Of a DNA stretch of 33,492 bases, positions 7,671 through 15,603 are shown piece after piece. This DNA comes from JAQVEM01 sp964616545 (GTDB lineage: Bacteria > Actinomycetota > Humimicrobiia > Humimicrobiales > Humimicrobiaceae). Position 1 is the first letter of the stretch, and each line of letters starts with the position of its first letter. The position numbers and the translations under genes were made by a program. Where the stretch lies: the NCBI GenBank assembly GCA_964616545.1, contig CAZTUA010000045.1:1-33492 (forward strand), given 5' to 3'. Below the pieces are notes generated by a model. It was not told the DNA's origin, searched no databases, and saw only the letters and a list, made by a program, of their open reading frames with translations.

Positions 7671-8879
7671 ATGCAGAGAACAGGCGATTTAAAATTAATC
7701 CAGGAATTGAATAGGTCCATAATCCTTAAGACAATACAGAATTATGGCCCTATTTCCAGAAGCGAAATAGCTAAAAAAAACAAAATAAGTTCCACAACAG
7801 TAACTGCAGCAGTAAAGAAATTAATAAAGCAGGGTCTTGTATATGAAGAGGGGATAGGAAAGTCAAGCGGCGGCAGAAAGCCCATACTATTAAGGTTTTC
7901 CTCGGACAGCAAATTTATTATTGCAGTCGCAATTACAAATTCCGTAATAAAAATAGCAGAAGCCAACCTGGAAGCAAAAATCAACAGGCAGGAAATTTAT
8001 CCGGTAAACAAACTGACAGGAAAAGCATTTATTGAGTATTTACTAAAATCCATTAGCAAATTTTTGCAGGGATATCCTGATCTAAAAAAATGTGTTGGAA
8101 TTTCTGTTACTTCTCCGGGAATTATAAGTGTAGATAAAACAGTTATTCATGAAAACACAAAGTTAAAATTAAAGGATGTTCCTCTTAAAGAGAGAATTGA
8201 AAAACAATTTAAGCTAAAAGTCTGGCTGGAAAATGACACCAATGCAATTGTTTTGGCTGAAAAAAGATTTGGAGCATATAAAAAACTAAAGAATTTAGTA
8301 TATGTAACAATCGGAGATGGGGTAGGAGCCGGGATTATAGTGAATGATCATATAGTTCGCGGTCTTAGCGGTGGAACGGGAGAATTTGGCCATACGACTA
8401 TAGATATGAATGGTATTGTCTGTGATTGCGGGAATAAGGGCTGCCTTGAAAATTATATTAATTGGTCTGCCGTATATTCTAAAATAATGTCTTCTGTAGC
8501 TCTGGGAAAAGATACAATGATGCAAGAGCTAACAAAAGGGAATATAGAGAAGGTTACGCCGGCTATTTTCCGTGAAGCTCTGGAAAAAAATGATAAGTTA
8601 GCAGAGGAAATTACGGTTGAAACTGCTAAATATCTGTCGGTGGGAATTATTAATCTCGTAAATATGTTAAACCCTGATGTAATAATTTTTGGCGGAAAAC
8701 TCGCATATAATAATAATTTCCTTATTTCAGAGGTAAAAAAATTGGTATTCAAGCGAGCTTTAAACATTTTAACCAATAAGCTGGAAATTTGCTCAATATC
8801 TTTAGGAAAGGATTTCAGGATAATTGCTTCTGCTGCTATTCCCCTAAAGGAGATATTTCATTTTTCTGTTTCAGCATAA
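7671..8879 (+). CDS. ROK-family transcriptional regulator (NagC/XylR type)
   Basis: A 402-residue ROK protein with an N-terminal winged helix-turn-helix (about 15-70, containing ISRSEIAKKNKISSTTV) and a C-terminal sugar-kinase-like domain. The ROK zinc motif is complete: His241 and CDCGNKGC (251-258). The ATP/sugar loop GDGVGAGIIV (215-224) and the END (187-189) that carries the catalytic Asp of ROK kinases are also kept. Most ROK proteins with an HTH are sugar-responsive repressors. Placed directly before a sugar importer and GlcNAc enzymes, it probably regulates them, perhaps with GlcNAc or its phosphate as ligand (inference). It has a strong promoter but no clear ribosome site before its ATG. 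Confidence 0.9.
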   Translation: MQRTGDLKLIQELNRSIILKTIQNYGPISRSEIAKKNKISSTTVTAAVKKLIKQGLVYEEGIGKSSGGRKPILLRFSSDSKFIIAVAITNSVIKIAEANLEAKINRQEIYPVNKLTGKAFIEYLLKSISKFLQGYPDLKKCVGISVTSPGIISVDKTVIHENTKLKLKDVPLKERIEKQFKLKVWLENDTNAIVLAEKRFGAYKKLKNLVYVTIGDGVGAGIIVNDHIVRGLSGGTGEFGHTTIDMNGIVCDCGNKGCLENYINWSAVYSKIMSSVALGKDTMMQELTKGNIEKVTPAIFREALEKNDKLAEEITVETAKYLSVGIINLVNMLNPDVIIFGGKLAYNNNFLISEVKKLVFKRALNILTNKLEICSISLGKDFRIIASAAIPLKEIFHFSVSA

Positions 8880-9044
8880 TAGTAATGCGGCAAATTGAAA
8901 AATATATAATCTGATAGAGCAGTTCAAGCATTTTGATTGGAAAAGAAGAGATGTCTGTATTTTATAAATTGGGAGGTGATAGGTTTTACATAGAAGTAAT
9001 TGTTATCTTCCTTTAATTATGAGGGGAGAAAGAAAGGAGGTTAT

Positions 9045-9062
9045 ATGATAAAAGAAAAATGA
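9045..9062 (+). CDS. Possible 5-codon leader peptide
   Basis: ATG ATA AAA GAA AAA TGA, preceded by a perfect AAGGAGG (9034-9040) 4 bases upstream. The peptide would be MIKEK. Its stop overlaps the left arm of the inverted repeat, so translation here could affect folding. A second mini-ORF of eight codons (9079-9105, MIYRTRTT) lies in the loop behind AGGAG. Both are too short to judge by coding statistics, so confidence is low. Confidence 0.3.
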   Translation: MIKEK

Positions 9063-9114
9063 GATTTGTTCAGGAGTAATGATTTATAGGACCAGAACCA
9101 CCTAAACAAATCTC
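9061..9114 (+). repeat. Long interrupted inverted repeat in leader
   Basis: Arms at 9061-9074 and 9101-9114 match in 13 of 14 positions (GAGATTTGTTCAGG against the complement of CCTAAACAAATCTC), with a 26-base loop. It lies about 60 bases before the binding-protein start. It has no following T-run, so it is not an ordinary terminator. It may be an RNA control element or a protein-binding site. Confidence 0.65.
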
Positions 9115-9176
9115 AAGGAAGATTTTAATAGAAATCGTTGTATAAGTAAATTTGTTAAAAGGAGAGTGTATAAGAA

Positions 9177-10562
9177 ATGAAAAAGTCATTATTGTGGTTA
9201 TTAATAATGCTACTGGTCATATCAATGGTGGCAACTTTTTCACTTGCAGGATGCAGCGAAGAAGGAGCTCCTGTTGAAGAAGAAGAGGCAGCTGAAGAGA
9301 CACCAGCAGAAGAGGAACCAGCAGAAGAAGCGCCGGCAGAAGAGGTAGTTGAAGAAGAGGAAGAAGCAGAACTGGGGCCGGAAGTAGAATTAATAGTGCT
9401 AAACTACCTTGATATCACTTCCCCGGAAGCTGCAGCCTGGGATGAAACTGTAGAAAAATTTCAGGCAAAATATCCAAATATTACACTGACAATTGAAAAT
9501 AGTTTTGATGAAGCATATCATCAGAAACTTGCCGCACTGGCAGCTGCCGGGGATTTACCCGATGTTATGTATTTGTGGCCGGGCGGAAGAAGTGCAGAGC
9601 TCTATGAAAACGACCTTATTGAAGATCTCTATCCATATTTAGGTGCCGATAAAGATAATTATGCACCTGCTGCTGTTGCACCTCAGTGGGATGGTAAGCT
9701 TATGGAACTTCCCATAGCGGTAACTGCAACTCATGTAATGTATGTTAATACTGCACTTCTTGATGATCTTGGGCTTAGCATGCCTGCTACATACGATGAA
9801 TTAGTTGCGATGGCAGAACCAATAACAGAAGCCGGTCTTTATCCTATTATAATGCCCAATAAATCGGCCTGGGTTATGCAGTCCTGCCTCTTTAGTGCTC
9901 TGGTAGGAAGAATAGCTGGCCAGGACTGGCTGGATGCACTGATTGCAGGAGAAGCATCTTTTACTGACCAGGAATTTGTCGACTCTCTCGCATTTGTAAA
10001 AGAACTTTGGGATAACGGACTGCTCCCGCCTCAAAGTATCCAGCTGGAATATGGGGATGGTCCAAACCTGTTTGCAACCGGCAGAAGCCCATTTATGATC
10101 GATGGCGACTGGAGGGTAGGTGCAGTAGCTCCTCTGCTGACAGCAGAAGAACAGGCAGATTTTGAACTTTCTGTATTCCCGGATATTGAAGGTCAGGCAG
10201 GTCCTTCCAGCTCTACTTCTACAGTAGCTGCAACCGGTTACGGTATGAAAAAAGGCCTATCTGGCGATAAGGCTGATGCTGCATGGAAATGGGTTTCATT
10301 CTTTGCAGGACCTGAAGCAGCTGAAATCAGGTTACTTGAGCAGGGAATGATACCATCTTACTTAATGGACATATCAGGTTATGATATAGATCCACTTGCA
10401 GTAAAAAGAGGTGCTTTCTATGGAGAACATCCCGGAACATATGTACTTGATGACAAAATTACCGGTGATCCGATCACTATATTAAATGATGGTCTTCAGG
10501 AACTGGCACTGGGAAATACTACACCTGAGAAACTGGCAGCAGAAATGGAAGCTGCAAGGTAA
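9177..10562 (+). CDS. Extracellular solute-binding lipoprotein, sugar ABC transporter (family 1)
   Basis: A 461-residue binding protein that captures a saccharide outside the membrane for the two permeases that follow. A lipoprotein signal peptide is clear: KK, a hydrophobic core, and the lipobox SLAGC with lipidated Cys26. Residues 27-66 form a very acidic, Glu/Ala/Pro-rich linker. The mature fold follows with motifs of family 1 binding proteins such as LAALAAAGDLPDVMYL. The ATG has AAGGAGAG upstream at somewhat long spacing. Neighbouring nagA and hexosaminidase genes suggest a GlcNAc-containing ligand; this is inference from context. Confidence 0.93.
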   Translation: MKKSLLWLLIMLLVISMVATFSLAGCSEEGAPVEEEEAAEETPAEEEPAEEAPAEEVVEEEEEAELGPEVELIVLNYLDITSPEAAAWDETVEKFQAKYPNITLTIENSFDEAYHQKLAALAAAGDLPDVMYLWPGGRSAELYENDLIEDLYPYLGADKDNYAPAAVAPQWDGKLMELPIAVTATHVMYVNTALLDDLGLSMPATYDELVAMAEPITEAGLYPIIMPNKSAWVMQSCLFSALVGRIAGQDWLDALIAGEASFTDQEFVDSLAFVKELWDNGLLPPQSIQLEYGDGPNLFATGRSPFMIDGDWRVGAVAPLLTAEEQADFELSVFPDIEGQAGPSSSTSTVAATGYGMKKGLSGDKADAAWKWVSFFAGPEAAEIRLLEQGMIPSYLMDISGYDIDPLAVKRGAFYGEHPGTYVLDDKITGDPITILNDGLQELALGNTTPEKLAAEMEAAR

Positions 10563-10579
10563 TTGTATTTTGCGCTGAA

Positions 10580-10607
10580 AGTGGGCACCGCCTGAGCGGT
10601 GCCCACT
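10580..10607 (+). repeat. Perfect 12-bp hairpin between binding-protein and permease genes
   Basis: AGTGGGCACCGC (10580-10591) and GCGGTGCCCACT (10596-10607) are perfectly complementary around the 4-base loop CTGA. No T-run follows, so it is less a terminator than an RNA-stabilising hairpin. Such a hairpin commonly keeps binding-protein mRNA more abundant than the downstream permease mRNA. Confidence 0.85.
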
Positions 10608-10640
10608 AAGTATATTATGTAAATAGGATAGACTATAAAA

Positions 10641-11528
10641 ATGGAAAAACATAAAAAGACACTTATATATCTGGTTTTCGTTTTACCGGCGCTGGCTGTT
10701 TATCTTGTAATAATAGCGTTCCCCATAATATCATCTGTAGGTTTAAGTTTTACTGATTATAATATTTATAAAAATACAGCCATATGGACCGGCCTGGCAA
10801 ATTATATAAAAATATTAAAGGATCCGGTTTTCTGGTTTTCAATGAGGAACAATTTCTTAGTAATATTTGTTTCAGTTTTTGGCCAGATACCGCTGGGATT
10901 CGGGCTTGCATATCTTATTTACAGAAAGCTTGTAAAACGCTCGGGCTTTTTCCAGGCTATGGTTTTTTTACCAACTGTTATTTCTACAATAATTATAGGG
11001 ATTCTGTGGTCAAAAATGTTTTCACCTATTGGAGTTATACCGGGGATTATTCAGAATATTACCAATAATCCAAATTACTCATTTACTATAATGAATAGTA
11101 AGCAGCTGGCCATGATCCCTATCGGGTTTGTTCTTCTGTGGATGTATACAGGTACTTACCTGATTATTTTTATGGCAAATCTCCAGAATATAGACCCTAA
11201 TATAATTGAAGCTGCGCAGATTGACGGTGCAACCGAAGGCCAGATTTTTAGGAGGATTATCGTTCCCCAGCTTTATGGCGTAATAGCATTAACTGCAATT
11301 CTGGCTATAGCGGGGAGTTTAAGAAGTTTTGATTTAATCTTTGCCATGACAGGTGGCGGACCTGCCTATTATACTAATTTGCTGTCAATCTATATGTATA
11401 AATACGCTTTTGTTAATTATGATTATGGTGTGGGTTCTGCTGTTTCCACAGTTATGGTTATGTTATCAATTATTCTTGTGATTATAGTTCGATTAGTTCA
11501 AAGAAAATTGGCTGCTTCAGGGGAGTAG
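10641..11528 (+). CDS. Sugar ABC transporter permease (MalF/UgpA type)
   Basis: A 295-residue inner-membrane permease of the binding-protein-dependent (MalF/UgpA) type with about six membrane segments. The cytoplasmic EAA loop that docks the ATPase is visible as EAAQIDGATEGQIFRRIIVP (from about residue 191). The start has AGGATAG upstream. It stops 5 bases before the second permease starts, so the two are co-translated. No ATP-binding subunit is encoded nearby, and a shared MsiK/UgpC-type ATPase elsewhere is likely, as in many sugar importers of this class. Confidence 0.93.
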   Translation: MEKHKKTLIYLVFVLPALAVYLVIIAFPIISSVGLSFTDYNIYKNTAIWTGLANYIKILKDPVFWFSMRNNFLVIFVSVFGQIPLGFGLAYLIYRKLVKRSGFFQAMVFLPTVISTIIIGILWSKMFSPIGVIPGIIQNITNNPNYSFTIMNSKQLAMIPIGFVLLWMYTGTYLIIFMANLQNIDPNIIEAAQIDGATEGQIFRRIIVPQLYGVIALTAILAIAGSLRSFDLIFAMTGGGPAYYTNLLSIYMYKYAFVNYDYGVGSAVSTVMVMLSIILVIIVRLVQRKLAASGE

Positions 11529-11533
11529 ATATA

Positions 11534-12391
11534 ATGTATGAGGATAATTTAGTTATAAGAAAAGAACGAAAAACTTTTAGCAACATACTTGCATATAGTG
11601 CTTTTATATTGTTTACAATACTTACTCTTTATCCGCTAATCTGGGTTTTGTATTCTTCATTTAAGCCGCAACTCGAAATTATAAGGGATAGTTTTGCACT
11701 GCCAAAAGACCCGACTTTTAATAATTATATTCAGGCAGTAATTAAAGGGAAACTGGATAAATATGCTATTAATAGTATTCTTTATACATTTGTTTCAACA
11801 GGGCTGGTTATCTTTCTTTCAATGATGGCTTCATTTGCATTTGCAAAAATAAAAAATAGGGCAACACCCTTCTTATATAATTCTTTTTTAATTGGTTTAC
11901 TCATAACCATACAGGCAATTTTAATTCCACTGTTTATTTCTATGACACGAATTGGACTAAGAGACACTCGTACCGGAATAATACTTATTTACACAGCAAT
12001 TAACCTGCCACTTGCAATTTATCTTGGAACAGAATTTGTAAGATCAATACCGGATTCGCTTATTGAATCTGCTCAGATTGATGGTGCTTCTTATTTTACT
12101 ATTTTTTTTAGAATTATTTTGCCCATGTGTAAACCGGTTATGGTTACCATACTAATTTTTACCGCTCTTGCATGCTGGAACGAATTTATGCTTGCTCTTG
12201 TCTTTACCAGTTCTGATGCGTCAAGAAGTTTACCTGTGGGTATATATTCATTCTCTGGACCTCTTGCAACTGAGTATGGGATGCAATTCGCTGCTCTGGT
12301 TATTGGAATGACGCCAATGATTTTATTGTATGCATTATTTCACAGGCAGATCGCCCGTGGATTTGCAGCTCAGGGGGCAATAAAAGGTTAG
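11534..12391 (+). CDS. Sugar ABC transporter permease (MalG/UgpE type)
   Basis: A 285-residue second permease with about six membrane segments. The EAA loop reads ESAQIDGASYFTIFFRIILP, followed by the usual C-terminal region. A good ribosome site, GGGGAG, overlaps the stop of the preceding permease gene, and the ATG follows 5 bases after that stop. Together with the preceding permease it forms the membrane channel. A 122-base AT-rich gap without visible signals follows before the hexosaminidase gene. Confidence 0.93.
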   Translation: MYEDNLVIRKERKTFSNILAYSAFILFTILTLYPLIWVLYSSFKPQLEIIRDSFALPKDPTFNNYIQAVIKGKLDKYAINSILYTFVSTGLVIFLSMMASFAFAKIKNRATPFLYNSFLIGLLITIQAILIPLFISMTRIGLRDTRTGIILIYTAINLPLAIYLGTEFVRSIPDSLIESAQIDGASYFTIFFRIILPMCKPVMVTILIFTALACWNEFMLALVFTSSDASRSLPVGIYSFSGPLATEYGMQFAALVIGMTPMILLYALFHRQIARGFAAQGAIKG

Positions 12392-12513
12392 TTTATATTG
12401 AAGTTAGAATAATATAGAAATTAAATTTTTTAAAAACAATTCTAAAGAATAATTAAATATAAAATTTTTACAAAATACAAAAATAATTAAAAATCAAAGG
12501 AAAGTTAGGCGCA

Positions 12514-14091
12514 ATGGATATAAGCAAGGAAAAAATATTGTCTAATATGACTCTTGAAGAGAAAATAGGCCAGATGTTTCAGGTGGGCTTTAGCGCTACA
12601 AAAATAACTCCCGGTGTAAAGGAGATGATAGAAGAATATTACGCGGGAGGAATTATATATTTCAGACGTAATATAGAATCGCTGGAGCAGGTATCTAATC
12701 TATCCAATGAGCTGCAGAGATTAGCCATGAATAGAAAACCTGATTTGCCATTGCTTATATCTACTGATCAGGAAGGAGGAATGGTAAATCGTTTAGAAAA
12801 TGGAACACATTTCCCTGGAAATATGACGATAGGTGCAACCAGGCAGCCAGGTCTTGCTGAAAAGGCCGGTAAAGCAATTGCATCACAATTAAAGGCGGTG
12901 GGAATTAATATGGACTTTGCACCTGTTATGGATGTAAATAATAATCCACTAAATATTGTTATAGGGGCAAGGTCTTTTGGTGGCGATGCTGAGCTGGTTG
13001 CAGAAATGGGAGCGGCCTTTATTAAAGGCATGCAGGAAGAGGGAACTATTGCCTGCGCAAAACATTTCCCCGGGCATGGAAATACAGCTGTTGATTCACA
13101 TCTGGAGCTTCCAGTTATTGAATGTGACCGGGAGCACCTGGAAAAAGTGGAGATTTATCCCTTTAAGGAAGCAGTAAAAGCAGGAGTAGATAGTATTATG
13201 ACTGCTCATATCTATGTGCCTTCACTGGAACCCCGGGAAGGAATCCCTGCAACTTTATCCAGCAATATTTTAACAGGCTTGCTCAGGGAAAAAATGGGAT
13301 ATAAGGGTGTAATAATAACCGATTGTATGGAAATGAAGGCTATTTATGACAATTTTGGAACTGTAGAGGGAGCAGTTATGGCTATTGAAGCAGGTGCAGA
13401 TATAATTCTTATATCGCATAGCCTGGATAAGCAGAAAGCAGCTATTGAAGAAACAATCAGAGCAGTAAAAGAAGGCAGGATTACAGAGGAACGAATAAGC
13501 CAGTCTGTATTGAGAATACTTGATCTGAAGAGAAAAAGAATCGGGCTAAAAGATTTACCAGATTCAGATTACAGAAAGATAAATAAAGAAATAGAGGAAA
13601 AAATCGCATATGAAATCTCAAAAGAAGGCGTAACCTTAAGCAGGGACGAGAGTAATTTAATTCCTATTGGAAACAATTATAGGAAAATATTAGTTATAGA
13701 CTTTCCTGCAGCAAAATCATCACCGGCAGAAGATGAAACAAGAGGAAATAATTTACTGATTGATTTTTTAAGAAAAGAGAGAATAGATGTAAGACATGTC
13801 ACTATAGCAGAAAAAGATGAGAGATTATCTGTGCAGGAAGGTATTGATTTGATAATAGTCTGTACCTGTAATATTTTACGGGATACCTATCAGGTAAAAG
13901 TAATAAAAGAGCTCCAGGATACCGGCACCCCCGTTATAGTAATATCAGCAAACCCTTATGATTTTAAAGTTCTGCCCGGAGCAGCTACAATTTTAACTAT
14001 TTATGATTATAGCCCATTTAATCTAAGGGTAGCCAGTGAAATAATAACAGGTAAATATAAGGCGAAAGGAACATTGCCTGTAACTTTATGA
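12514..14091 (+). CDS. Beta-N-acetylhexosaminidase, GH3 (NagZ type)
   Basis: A 525-residue GH3 glycosidase that releases N-acetylglucosamine from beta-linked saccharides. Key motifs: TDQEGG (84-89), KHFPGHG (183-189), the NagZ-type catalytic Asp194-Ser-His196 dyad in DSHLELP, and the nucleophile Asp270 in TDCMEMKAI. The dyad separates NagZ-type enzymes from ordinary GH3 glucosidases. A C-terminal GH3 domain covers roughly 370-525. There is no signal peptide, so it works in the cytoplasm on the imported saccharide. A weak AAAGGAAAG lies upstream. Substrate could be chitobiose-like or peptidoglycan-derived. Confidence 0.93.
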   Translation: MDISKEKILSNMTLEEKIGQMFQVGFSATKITPGVKEMIEEYYAGGIIYFRRNIESLEQVSNLSNELQRLAMNRKPDLPLLISTDQEGGMVNRLENGTHFPGNMTIGATRQPGLAEKAGKAIASQLKAVGINMDFAPVMDVNNNPLNIVIGARSFGGDAELVAEMGAAFIKGMQEEGTIACAKHFPGHGNTAVDSHLELPVIECDREHLEKVEIYPFKEAVKAGVDSIMTAHIYVPSLEPREGIPATLSSNILTGLLREKMGYKGVIITDCMEMKAIYDNFGTVEGAVMAIEAGADIILISHSLDKQKAAIEETIRAVKEGRITEERISQSVLRILDLKRKRIGLKDLPDSDYRKINKEIEEKIAYEISKEGVTLSRDESNLIPIGNNYRKILVIDFPAAKSSPAEDETRGNNLLIDFLRKERIDVRHVTIAEKDERLSVQEGIDLIIVCTCNILRDTYQVKVIKELQDTGTPVIVISANPYDFKVLPGAATILTIYDYSPFNLRVASEIITGKYKAKGTLPVTL

Positions 14092-14157
14092 ATTGAAAAA
14101 GCTGAGTAGAAGATTTTTTATAAAATTTATAGAAAAATAGAAAGATGGTGAAGTTAT

Positions 14158-15564
14158 ATGAATAGAAAATTATCATTAATAAAACCAAAGATAATACCTC
14201 CACTTGATGATAATTTTCAGTCTGCTGTTTTATGGAACAGAGCTTTTATTGAAAATAATAAAGATTCCGGTAAAAGCATTCCTTTATCAATAGGCTTTGA
14301 AAAAGAAAATAATTCAATAATGGTATATAAAACACAGGTTTTTTCAGATGAATCAGATTTTTCTTCTCTTAATTATCAATATATTGAACGGCTTGTAAAA
14401 ACACTCCTGTGGATTTATGGCGGATATAAAATAATGATAGGCGGATCAAGTAAAATTGGTAAATATATCAAAGATATTTACTCAAGGGGGGGTAAGCGTT
14501 CATTTGATTCAGAATTTATGTCCGGAATCTATGAAAAGCCTTTCACGGTAACAGCTATGAATATTAATGAAGTCCCTTCAATGAAAGAAAAATCTAATTC
14601 GCTGGGCGGTCATCTTGAGGGATGTCGAATCGGCTTTGACCTTGGTGCAAGTGATAGGAAAGTAAGTGCTGTTATAGATGGAAAGGCTGTCTTTAGCGAG
14701 GAAGTAGTATGGAATCCCAGCACAGAAACTGATCCCTCCTATCATTATCATGAAATTATGTCTATGCTGCATAGAGCAGCAGCTCATATGCCTGCTGTTG
14801 ATGCTATTGGCGGCAGCTCTGCAGGAATATATATAAATAACAGAGTGATGACTGCATCAATATTCAGAGGAATTCCACCGGAAATATTTAACAGGAAAGT
14901 AAAAAATATTTTTTTGGATATCCAGAATAAGTGGGGTGTTCCTCTTAAAGTAATAAATGACGGCGAGGTTACGGCACTTGCAGGCTCCATGTCTTTAAAG
15001 AAAAATGGAGTACTGGGTATTGCCATGGGATCCAGTGAAGCAGGAGGATATATAAATAAAAAAGGGAATATTAATAACTGGCTGAATGAACTGGCTTTTA
15101 TACCTGTTGACATAAGCAGTGATGCACCTATTGATGAATGGTCCGGTGACCGTGGATGCGGTGTACAATATTTTTCCCAGCTGGCAGCAATACGGCTTGC
15201 CAAAAGAGCAGGGATAGTCCTTGATGAAGATAAAACACCTGCAGAAAAATTGAAGTCCATCCAGGAGTTAATGTCCCGGGGGGATGAACGGGCAAAACAA
15301 ATTTTTGAAACAATCGGCTGCTATTTAGGCTATGGCATTGCTTATTATTCTCAATTTTATGAAATAGAGGCTGTTTTAATACTCGGGAGAGTTACATCAG
15401 GGGAAGGCGGTAAAATAATTATGCAAAAAGCAAAAGAAGTTCTCGGTAAAGAATTCCCCGATCTTTATGATGGGATTACCCTGAACCTTCCCGATGAATC
15501 CAGCAGGAGAGTAGGTCAGTCCATTGCAGCTGCAAGTCTGCCATTAATAGAAGATAAAAAGTAA
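14158..15564 (+). CDS. Atypical ROK/ASKHA-like sugar kinase (probable GlcNAc kinase)
   Basis: A 468-residue protein with an ASKHA kinase core from about residue 155, showing the phosphate-1 loop GFDLGAS (159-165), NDGEVTALAG, and a GIAMGSSEAGGYIN phosphate-2-like loop. A 150-residue N-terminal extension precedes it. The ROK zinc motif (CxCGxxGC) is absent. The position between a hexosaminidase and NagA predicts phosphorylation of N-acetylglucosamine to GlcNAc-6-phosphate. The start is ATG after GGTGAAG. The kinase fold is well supported by motif layout, but the substrate is inferred from neighbours. A regulatory or other hexose role cannot be excluded. Confidence 0.72.
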   Translation: MNRKLSLIKPKIIPPLDDNFQSAVLWNRAFIENNKDSGKSIPLSIGFEKENNSIMVYKTQVFSDESDFSSLNYQYIERLVKTLLWIYGGYKIMIGGSSKIGKYIKDIYSRGGKRSFDSEFMSGIYEKPFTVTAMNINEVPSMKEKSNSLGGHLEGCRIGFDLGASDRKVSAVIDGKAVFSEEVVWNPSTETDPSYHYHEIMSMLHRAAAHMPAVDAIGGSSAGIYINNRVMTASIFRGIPPEIFNRKVKNIFLDIQNKWGVPLKVINDGEVTALAGSMSLKKNGVLGIAMGSSEAGGYINKKGNINNWLNELAFIPVDISSDAPIDEWSGDRGCGVQYFSQLAAIRLAKRAGIVLDEDKTPAEKLKSIQELMSRGDERAKQIFETIGCYLGYGIAYYSQFYEIEAVLILGRVTSGEGGKIIMQKAKEVLGKEFPDLYDGITLNLPDESSRRVGQSIAAASLPLIEDKK

Positions 15565-15603
15565 TGGCTGGGTAATCCGATTGTAATCAGGAGAGTTTAT
15601 AAA

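Larger units (their letters stand above)
8880..9176 (+). other. Long leader region before the sugar-binding protein gene
   Basis: About 300 bases between the ROK gene and the binding-protein gene. It contains two purine-rich Shine-Dalgarno-like runs (around 8972 and 9023-9040), two minute ORFs (9045-9062 and 9079-9105) and a long interrupted inverted repeat (9061-9114). No good promoter was found, only poor matches near 8906 and 8935. The presence of ribosome sites and RNA structure suggests a regulated 5-prime leader. Confidence 0.5.
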
